A stretch of DNA of 12,623 nt from CAYRPN01 sp964426135 (GTDB lineage: Bacteria; Planctomycetota; Phycisphaerae; Phycisphaerales; Phycisphaeraceae): the NCBI GenBank assembly GCA_964426135.1, contig CAYRPN010000153.1, forward strand, positions 1-12,623, in the 5' to 3' direction. A program made the position numbers and the translations under genes. The notes beneath the pieces are model-generated. The model was not told where the DNA came from, searched no databases, and worked only from the letters and a program-made list of their open reading frames with translations. Of this stretch, positions 5,233-10,432 are shown one piece after another (positions within the stretch are counted from its first letter, which is position 1; each line of letters begins with the position of its first letter).

Positions 5233-7068
5233 TCACAGTTCCACGTACTGCATGTCCGCCCACTCTTCGTGATTCTCCACGGGATGATGGATTTCGGCGA
5301 TGAACGCGCCGGCCATCGCATCGCGAGTCTTGGCGGCGTCGTAGATCGCGCGCGGAGACAGGCCGCAGGCGGCGGCGAGATCGAGTGCGATCTGGCCTTC
5401 GGGGCGGGCGCTTTCCAGGGCGGGGATCGCCTGCTGGAAACTTTGCAGGCGGTTCTTCGCGTTCTCGAACGTGCCGCTCTTTTCCGTCCACGTGGCGCCG
5501 GGCAGCAGCACGTCGGCCTTCTCCGTCAGATCGTTCGGCAGCGTGTCGATGAGCACGGTGAACTTGCCCTTGACCGCGTCGACCAGTTCCTTCGTCGTCC
5601 ACGTGCTGGGGTAGTTGCCGGTGAGGATCACGGCTTTAATCGTGGTCTGTTTGTCGGCGAGTTTGGCGAGGCCTTCGGAGTAGGTGAGGACGTGGGAGGG
5701 CGAGGCTCCCGCCGAGCCGCTCGATGAAGTGGGGGCGCCTGTGGTTTGCCGTCCCTCACCCCCGCCCTCTCCCGTCCCCCGGTCTGGGAGAGGGGGCAAG
5801 GCAGCCGAGGCGTTCGCATTGCCCGCCGTCGGGCCGCCGGCGACGAGTTCCAGCGCTCTTCGCACGCCGCGCGCGTTGGGGCATTTTTCCGCGTGTACGG
5901 TGTAGCCGCCGGGGAATGTTTTGTCTTCGCCTTGCTTGGGGATCGGGCCGACGATCAGCGTCGCGCTGGGGTCGAGGCCGCGGGCGAGTTTGCCGAGGAG
6001 ATAGGCTTCTTCGCAAGAGAGCATCGGGCTGACGATCAGGGCGATGGAGGTGGGCTTCTCGTGCCGGGAGCCTGGGGTTGCCCGGCCCTCACCCCCGCCC
6101 TCTCCCGGAGGGAGAGGGGGCAAGGCAGCCGCCGCCTTCAGGCCGTCGTGTGCATCCTCGTACGCCTTCTTCCAATCGCATGGAATCTGCTCGCCGAGTT
6201 GCCGGCGTTTCGGCTGCGTCAGGCGGTCTTCGCTGTGGACGAACTTCCAGCCGTAACGCACTTCGTCGCTGATCCACCACTTGTTCACCGCGGGGTTGTT
6301 GCGGGGCTTGACGCGATAGATTCGGCCTTCGTTCTGGTGAATGGAAATATTGTCGCCGCCGGCGGTCAGGCCGTCGATGCTCGGCGTTTCCTTCAGGAAC
6401 CACACGCGCTGCGTGTAGAGAAAATCCTTGTCGAGCAGCGCCCCGACCGGGCAGATGTCCACCACGTTGCCGGAGAGTTCATTCGCCAGCGGCTTGCCGG
6501 GGAACACGTCCACCTGTTCGCCCGAGCCGCGGCCGAACACGCCGATCTCCGCCGTGCCCGTGACCTCGCGGGTGAACCGGACGCAGCGCGAGCACATGAT
6601 GCAGCGGTCGCTGTAGAGCTTCACATGCGGACCGATGTCCTTCACCGGCTGTTTGATTTTGTCTTCTTCGAAACGCGACTCACCGCGGCCGTACTTGAAG
6701 CTGTAGTCCTGCAGGTGGCACTCGCCCGCCTGATCGCAGACGGGGCAATCGAGCGGATGGTTGATCAGCAGGTACTCCATCACCGCTTTCTGGTTGGCGA
6801 TGGACTTGGGCGAGTTGGTGGTGACGACCATGCCATCGGACGCGGGCGTCTGGCACGTGGGCATCAGTTTGGGAATGAGCGAAAGCTTGCCGGACTTCGG
6901 ATCGGGCGCGGCGACCTCGGCGAGGCAGATGCGGCAACTGGCGACGATCGACAGGCCGGGGTGGTAGCAGTAATGCGGAATCTCGAAGCCGTTTTCCAGG
7001 GCGACCTGGAGAATCATCTTCTTGCCGTCGTAGTTGAATTTCTGGCCGTCGATGGTCAGGGTGGGCAT
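5233..7068 (-). CDS. nuoG: NADH-quinone oxidoreductase subunit G (NDUFS1-like)
   Basis: The protein has 611 residues and is the large iron-sulfur subunit of the complex I electron-input arm. Cysteines 34, 45, 48 and 72 form the [2Fe-2S] site; H104, C108, C111 and C117 the His/Cys [4Fe-4S] site; C156, C159, C162 and C206 another [4Fe-4S] site. The following domain starts with TPSIDGLTAGGDNI, where many bacterial NuoG proteins have a CxxC...C set, so the extra N7 cluster is absent, as in mitochondrial NDUFS1. The C-terminal part is molybdopterin-fold-like without visible cofactor motifs; VLLPGATWTEKSGTFENAKN is typical of NuoG. Repeat-derived peptides occupy about 313-331 and 419-459. No other nuo gene adjoins it, and both neighbours face the other way. 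The start at 7068 begins the ferredoxin fold (MPTLTIDG); the ATG at 7194 would add 42 residues without family features. The upstream AGG is weak. A hydrogenase or dehydrogenase diaphorase subunit is the main alternative. Confidence 0.88.
   Translation of the reverse strand: MPTLTIDGQKFNYDGKKMILQVALENGFEIPHYCYHPGLSIVASCRICLAEVAAPDPKSGKLSLIPKLMPTCQTPASDGMVVTTNSPKSIANQKAVMEYLLINHPLDCPVCDQAGECHLQDYSFKYGRGESRFEEDKIKQPVKDIGPHVKLYSDRCIMCSRCVRFTREVTGTAEIGVFGRGSGEQVDVFPGKPLANELSGNVVDICPVGALLDKDFLYTQRVWFLKETPSIDGLTAGGDNISIHQNEGRIYRVKPRNNPAVNKWWISDEVRYGWKFVHSEDRLTQPKRRQLGEQIPCDWKKAYEDAHDGLKAAAALPPLPPGEGGGEGRATPGSRHEKPTSIALIVSPMLSCEEAYLLGKLARGLDPSATLIVGPIPKQGEDKTFPGGYTVHAEKCPNARGVRRALELVAGGPTAGNANASAALPPLPDRGTGEGGGEGRQTTGAPTSSSGSAGASPSHVLTYSEGLAKLADKQTTIKAVILTGNYPSTWTTKELVDAVKGKFTVLIDTLPNDLTEKADVLLPGATWTEKSGTFENAKNRLQSFQQAIPALESARPEGQIALDLAAACGLSPRAIYDAAKTRDAMAGAFIAEIHHPVENHEEWADMQYVEL
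5692..5718. repeat. WEGEAPAEP-type palindrome inside nuoG
   Basis: GTGGGAGGGCGAGGCTCCCG followed by CCGAGCC contains overlapping stems (GGGAG with CTCCC, GGCTC with GAGCC). Read on the plus strand it gives WEGEAPAEP, a peptide often seen in spurious planctomycete ORFs (from memory). On the nuoG strand it is read as GSAGASPSH (about residues 451-459). Confidence 0.65.
5753..5807. repeat. CCCTCACC-family palindrome inside nuoG, copy B
   Basis: CCCTCACCCCCGCCCTCTCC pairs with GGGAGAGGGGGC around a GTCCCCCGGTCT centre, and is followed by CAAGGCAGCCG. On the nuoG strand it encodes ALPPLPDRGTGEGGGEGR (423-440). The phase matches copy C, so both insertions read the same peptide ends. Confidence 0.85.
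6086..6131. repeat. CCCTCACC-family palindrome inside nuoG, copy C
   Basis: CCCTCACCCCCGCCCTCTCC followed by CGGAGGGAGAGGGGGC and the tail CAAGGCAGCCG. On the nuoG strand it encodes ALPPLPPGEGGGEGR (315-329). It shares both flanks with copy B but has a shorter centre. Confidence 0.85.
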
Positions 7069-7121
7069 GGGAAAACCTGTGAGTCGCTGGGCCTGGGGCC
7101 GTGCATCGTAAGGGACGGGAA

Positions 7122-7153
7122 ATGATAACGAAGCCGTCTGATTCGGGCGAATC
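7122..7153 (-). promoter_or_regulatory. Candidate nuoG -10 box and upstream dyad
   Basis: On the minus strand TATCAT (complement of 7122-7127) lies about 55 nt upstream of the nuoG ATG. The perfect dyad GATTCG-GG-CGAATC (7140-7153) lies just upstream of it, where a regulator could act on the -35 region. No consensus -35 is visible. A weak call from sequence alone. Confidence 0.25.
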
Positions 7154-7201
7154 ATCCGCGGTTCCGGCGTACCCGTGTCGTGCGGCCCGGACATGTCCGC
7201 C

Positions 7202-7299
7202 GTTCAGCGGAAACGCCGCAGGCGACTTGGCGGGAAAGCGCGACCGTTCATGTTGAACCAGGGACGACCGTCCAGACGCCTGCGGCGTTTCCGCTAAAC
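7202..7299. repeat. GTTTAGC element, copy 4 (98 bp)
   Basis: The left end GTTCAGCGGAAACGCCGCAG (7202-7221) is mirrored by CTGCGGCGTTTCCGCTAAAC at 7280-7299; over 26 bp the arms differ at two positions. Each arm has a CGCC-GCA-GGCG type stem. The left tag is GTTCAGC rather than GTTTAGC. It lies between divergent nuoG and the SMP-30-like gene, 58 nt before the latter's ATG. Confidence 0.85.
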
Positions 7300-7344
7300 G
7301 CGCCACAATCCGTTGCTGCTATTCTCGTGTGATCCACGCTCCCC

Positions 7345-7350
7345 AAGGGA
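7345..7350 (+). promoter_or_regulatory. Shine-Dalgarno AAGGGA for the SMP-30-like gene
   Basis: AAGGGA ends 7 nt before the ATG at 7358. It supports that start over the in-frame ATG at 7313, which would put 15 polar residues before the signal peptide and start only 13 nt after the repeat. Confidence 0.55.
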
Positions 7351-7357
7351 ATCGACC

Positions 7358-8302
7358 ATGCCTTTCCATCACCGCCTCCAATGCATCGCCGCGATCGTTC
7401 TCGCCTTTGCCGGCCTCGCCCGCGCCCAGGACATGCCCCTTTCGCAGGTGCTCATCGACGGCGAGCACTGGCAGCTCGTGGGCGAAGGCTACAAGTTCAC
7501 CGAAGGCCCGGCCGCTAATGCGAAGGGGGAAGTGTTCTTCACCGATGTGCCCGACGACAAGATTTACAAGGTCGATCTCGAAGGCAAAGTCACCGTCTTC
7601 GTCGACAAAGCCGCCAAACCCAGCGGCGCGATGTTCCGCAAGGATGGCCTGCTTGTCGCCAACCGAGGCGGCGAAAAGAAAATCGTCGCGTACAAGCCCG
7701 ATGGCAGCTACGACGTGATCGCGGAAGACGTGAACTGCAACGACCTGGTCGTCGCCACGACAGGCGACATCTATGTCACCGACGTGCCCAACAAATCCGT
7801 CATCCACATCAACCCGCGCGGCGAGAAAAAAGTCGTCGCCGGCGGCTGGCGTCCCAACGGCATCACTCTCTGGCCCGATGAGGCCACGCTGGTCATCACC
7901 GACTCCGACGCGGCACATCTGTGGACCTATCGCGTGGAGCCGGACTGGAGCCTGAAACACGGCGAAAAATACTACCGCCCCGTCGTGTCGCCGGCGGTCA
8001 AATACGAAGACGCGAAACTGCACTTCGGCCCGCCCGGCTCCGACGGGATGAAAGTCGACGACACCGGCCGCCTGTATGTGGCGACCCATGCGGGCGTGCA
8101 GATGTGGGACCCCACCGGTCGCCTCGGCGGCGTCATCGCCAAACCGCAGAGCAAGTTCCTTTCCAACCTCGTCTTCGGCGGGCCGAAGTTCGACACGATG
8201 TACGTCACCTGCACCGACAAGGTGTACAAGCGCAAGACGAAGGTGACCAGCACGCCGTATTTCCTGCGCGAGGCGAAAGCGGAGACGGGGAAGAAAAAGT
8301 AA
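7358..8302 (+). CDS. Exported SMP-30/gluconolactonase-like protein
   Basis: The protein has 314 residues. Residues 1-23 (MPFHHRLQCIAAIVLAFAGLARA) form a signal peptide, so it acts in the periplasm or outside. The rest is a six-bladed SMP-30/Gluconolactonase propeller. The metal-binding positions of the family are all in place: E49 in KFTEGPAA, N128 in VNCNDLVV, N167 in WRPNGITLWPD and D229 in SDGMKVDDTGRLY. Known members hydrolyse sugar lactones such as gluconolactone with a divalent metal; the substrate here cannot be read from the sequence. It ends with a lysine-rich tail (ETGKKK). It is divergent from nuoG across a GTTTAGC element and precedes the small membrane protein gene by 78 nt, so cotranscription is possible but unproven. 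Confidence 0.85.
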   Translation: MPFHHRLQCIAAIVLAFAGLARAQDMPLSQVLIDGEHWQLVGEGYKFTEGPAANAKGEVFFTDVPDDKIYKVDLEGKVTVFVDKAAKPSGAMFRKDGLLVANRGGEKKIVAYKPDGSYDVIAEDVNCNDLVVATTGDIYVTDVPNKSVIHINPRGEKKVVAGGWRPNGITLWPDEATLVITDSDAAHLWTYRVEPDWSLKHGEKYYRPVVSPAVKYEDAKLHFGPPGSDGMKVDDTGRLYVATHAGVQMWDPTGRLGGVIAKPQSKFLSNLVFGGPKFDTMYVTCTDKVYKRKTKVTSTPYFLREAKAETGKKK

Positions 8303-8346
8303 ACGTGTCGCGGTAGAATGGTCGCGTAGTTCCTCCCGCTTGACAG

Positions 8347-8360
8347 CGCTCTTCTGAGCG
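8347..8360 (+). promoter_or_regulatory. Small leader hairpin before the 77-residue gene
   Basis: CGCTC-TTCT-GAGCG is a 5-bp stem with a 4-nt loop, 8 nt before the GGGAGGA ribosome site. A perfect TTGACA (8340-8345) overlaps its upstream side, but no matching -10 is seen at the right distance. It may be a weak promoter region or a leader structure; I cannot decide. Confidence 0.25.
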
Positions 8361-8368
8361 TCCCCACT

Positions 8369-8375
8369 GGGAGGA
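8369..8375 (+). promoter_or_regulatory. Shine-Dalgarno GGGAGGA
   Basis: A strong GGGAGGA lies 5 nt before the ATG at 8381 and is the main support for the short gene that follows. Confidence 0.7.
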
Positions 8376-8380
8376 TCACC

Positions 8381-8614
8381 ATGTTCATCGGCAGTCCAAG
8401 CAAGGCCCAACTTCGCGAAAAGCAATCCCAAGTCGAAGCGGACCTGGCGCTGCAGCGCGCCAGGCGGTTCTCCTTTGATCCGCAGACCTATCGCATCTGG
8501 GCCATCGTCATCGCGACGCTTCTGTGCATTGCGTTTACGTTTGTCGGGCTGGCGTGCCTGATGGCGAAGATCAATCCGATGGTGCGCGGCACGATGACGG
8601 TGAGCGGCAAGTAA
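8381..8614 (+). CDS. 77-residue single-helix membrane protein
   Basis: I do not recognise a family. The N-terminal 37 residues are polar and charged (KAQLREKQSQVEADLALQRA), likely helical and possibly coiled-coil. One membrane segment follows at about 40-62 (IWAIVIATLLCIAFTFVGLAC), then a short tail MAKINPMVRGTMTVSGK. This predicts an inner-membrane protein with its N-terminus in the cytoplasm. Support for a real gene is the strong GGGAGGA site, an uninterrupted frame with a sensible single helix, and a clean fit between neighbours. It could share a transcript with the SMP-30-like gene upstream. Function unknown. Confidence 0.65.
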   Translation: MFIGSPSKAQLREKQSQVEADLALQRARRFSFDPQTYRIWAIVIATLLCIAFTFVGLACLMAKINPMVRGTMTVSGK

Positions 8615-8700
8615 AGGCGATTTCTGCCTGAGGCTCGCAGGCTTCGTTGCGATTTTCGCATGTTGCGCCGCCGATTCAGCCGAACTGAACCATGTTCCGC

Positions 8701-8729
8701 TTGACCGGCGCGGTTCGCGCCGGTAGTCT
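8701..8729 (+). promoter_or_regulatory. Candidate promoter with perfect dyad in the spacer
   Basis: TTGACC (8701-8706) and TAGTCT (8724-8729) are 17 bp apart, a sigma70-like spacing with a weak -10. Between and overlapping them is a perfect 9-bp dyad with a 3-nt loop, ACCGGCGCG-GTT-CGCGCCGGT (8704-8724). This is where a repressor operator could sit. It would serve the SH3-like gene, whose ATG is 41 nt downstream. The dyad is certain; the promoter is tentative. Confidence 0.4.
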
Positions 8730-8757
8730 GCTTGCGGCAGACAATTCAATTTCGAAC

Positions 8758-8763
8758 AGGAGG
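8758..8763 (+). promoter_or_regulatory. Shine-Dalgarno AGGAGG for the SH3-like gene
   Basis: AGGAGG lies 7 nt before the ATG at 8771. It fixes the start there and not at the in-frame ATG at 8732, which lacks such a site. Confidence 0.8.
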
Positions 8764-8770
8764 TTCGATC

Positions 8771-10351
8771 ATGCTGACACGGATGTCGTCTCGTCCCTAC
8801 TTCTATCCATTCTCCGCGGGTCTCGTCATCGCGACGCAGACGCTGCTGTTTGCGCCGACGTATGCGCAGAACGCAACGCCCGCCGCGCCGCCGACGGCTT
8901 CCGCGCCTGCGGCGCCGACGGCTCCGGCCGCGACACCGGCATCCGCCGCCGTCGCGCCTGCAGCGCCCGTTGCGGAAGGGCCGTTTGAAGGCGTCGTTGT
9001 CGAGGACGACGTCAAGGCCCGCGCCGGCGCGGGCCGGACGTTTTATGTCGTGGGCAACATCGCCAAGGACACCAAGGTCACCGTGGACGAAATCGTCTTC
9101 GGGTGGAACAAGGTCGTCCCCACGGCGGGAGTTCACAGCTACATCAGCAAGGCGTTTGTCGATGCCCGCGGCAACGGCAAGGTCGGCGACGTCAACCGCG
9201 ACCGCGCGCCCGTCACCGCCGCCAGCCTCGATGGCCCCGGCGACAGCTACCGTCACCAGCTCGACCTGAACAAGGGCGACCAGGTGACGATCGTCGGCGA
9301 GGAAGGCAGCTTCTACAAGATCGCCGCCCCGAGCTTCGCCGGCCGCCGGGCTTACGTGTACCTGCCGCCCGGCTCGGTGCGCCGCGTCGATCTTCCGACG
9401 CCTGCCCCCGCGCCGGCTCCCACGCCTGCGCCGACTCCCACGCCTGCTCCCGCGCCAACACCAACTCCTACGCCGGCCCCGGCTCCCGCGCCGTCGCCTG
9501 CTCCGGCACCTGCTCCCGATCCTGCCCCGGCGCCCGCACCGGCGCCGGCCCCCGCGCCCGTCCCTGCCCCGACTCCCGCGCCCGCCCCAGCGCCGGCCCC
9601 CGCGCCAGCGCCGGTTCCCACGGTCACGCCGGCTCCTGCCCCTGCTCCCGCGCCTGCTCCTGGAACCACCGTCACCGCGCCAGCGCCGATTCCTTCAACC
9701 ACCACCACGGTCGAAGCTTTCGCCGTCAAGCCCAAGACGTTCAGCGATCTGAAAGGCCTGACCCTGCCGGTGCGGGACCTGGAAGCCCGCATCGCCAATG
9801 CTCAGCAGGTGCCGCTGGAGCAGCAGCCGATCGACGAGCTCATCGGCGCTTACAGCGCCGCCATGGGCCAGCCCGGACTGTCAGCGCAGGACCAGTACGT
9901 GCTGCGTTTCCGTCTCGCCGAACTGCAGCGCAACAAGCGCGTGGCGGAAGTGATCCGCGGTCTCAGCGACGCCAAGAAATCCGCCGAGACCAGCCCGAAA
10001 GTGACGGAAAAAATCGAGACGCCCGACTCCGCCAAGCCCGCCAACTACGATGCCACCGGCCTGCTCATGGCGTCGAGCGTGTATGACGGCGTCCGGCTGC
10101 CGCAGCTCTTCCGCGTCGTCGAGCCCGCCACCATGCGAACGATCCTGTATGTCCGCCCCGGCCCTGATTTCGACACCGGCAGGTCGCTGGGCCGGCTCGT
10201 CGGCATCAAGGGCAAGGCCCGCTACGACTCGGCGCTGAACCTGCGCATCATCGACGTGGACAAGCTCGACGTGCTCGAAGCCGTCGGCCCCCGCCTGCCG
10301 CAGGACCCCTCCAGCGCCGCCAAAGCCGACGTCGCCAAGACCACGCCGTGA
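8771..10351 (+). CDS. Exported SH3-like protein with Pro-Ala stalk
   Basis: The protein has 526 residues. Residues 1-32 form a signal peptide ending FAPTYAQ, so it is exported. An Ala/Pro/Thr linker (34-68) is followed by two bacterial SH3-like segments: about 71-133 (VVVEDDVKARAGAGRTFYVVG...) and 146-208 (RHQLDLNKGDQVTIVGEEGSF...AYVYLPPGSV). A rigid Pro-X stalk follows (209-297, mainly PA, PT, PS, PV and PD). The C-terminal half (about 320-526) has a helical part, then VVEPATMRTILYVRPGPDF and GKARYDSALNLRIIDVDKLD, which looks like a further small beta-barrel. Bacterial SH3 domains often bind cell-wall or surface partners. A stalk between two globular parts suggests bridging the envelope, which is inference. 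No catalytic motif is seen. It may be expressed from the dyad promoter at 8701. It converges with the HEAT-repeat gene. Confidence 0.75.
   Translation: MLTRMSSRPYFYPFSAGLVIATQTLLFAPTYAQNATPAAPPTASAPAAPTAPAATPASAAVAPAAPVAEGPFEGVVVEDDVKARAGAGRTFYVVGNIAKDTKVTVDEIVFGWNKVVPTAGVHSYISKAFVDARGNGKVGDVNRDRAPVTAASLDGPGDSYRHQLDLNKGDQVTIVGEEGSFYKIAAPSFAGRRAYVYLPPGSVRRVDLPTPAPAPAPTPAPTPTPAPAPTPTPTPAPAPAPSPAPAPAPDPAPAPAPAPAPAPVPAPTPAPAPAPAPAPAPVPTVTPAPAPAPAPAPGTTVTAPAPIPSTTTTVEAFAVKPKTFSDLKGLTLPVRDLEARIANAQQVPLEQQPIDELIGAYSAAMGQPGLSAQDQYVLRFRLAELQRNKRVAEVIRGLSDAKKSAETSPKVTEKIETPDSAKPANYDATGLLMASSVYDGVRLPQLFRVVEPATMRTILYVRPGPDFDTGRSLGRLVGIKGKARYDSALNLRIIDVDKLDVLEAVGPRLPQDPSSAAKADVAKTTP
9395..9661 (+). repeat. 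Coding Pro-Ala microsatellite-like tract
   Basis: About 89 codons alternate Pro with Ala, Thr, Ser, Val or Asp. The DNA is a degenerate 6-bp repeat of the CCNGCN type with mixed third bases (CCTGCC, CCGGCT, CCCGCG, CCAGCG), so protein composition appears to be kept while exact DNA repetition is broken up. Length variation between strains is likely. Confidence 0.85.
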
Positions 10352-10382
10352 ACGCGACGGTCCAACGACACGCGGCTCCAAA

Positions 10383-10432
10383 GCTGCGCTCACGGCTTCG
10401 TCCCCGCGCTGCGCTCACGGCTTCGTCCCCGC
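10383..10432. repeat. 25-bp direct tandem duplication at a gene end
   Basis: The unit GCTGCGCTCACGGCTTCGTC plus CCCGC occurs twice in exact tandem (10383-10407 and 10408-10432), with the start of a third copy. The stop of the HEAT-repeat gene (10415-10417, minus strand) lies in the gene-proximal copy; the same TGA recurs in the other. Confidence 0.9.

Noticed and set aside
5746..7125. 459-codon plus-strand frame antisense to nuoG
   Set aside because: Composition is shadow-like, and nuoG has all expected iron-sulfur ligands on the other strand.
7319..9256. 645-codon minus-strand frame across three plus-strand genes
   Set aside because: It crosses the SMP-30-like gene, the small membrane gene and the SH3-like gene, all with ribosome sites. 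The product is Asp/His/Arg-rich with no motif.
9395..9661. CRISPR-like or regulatory repeat array
   Set aside because: The 6-bp period follows codon pairs of the Pro-X stalk and there are no spacers.
9352..9798. Gly-Ala repeat protein on the minus strand
   Set aside because: It is the reverse reading of the Pro-Ala stalk; the plus strand is one continuous exported protein.
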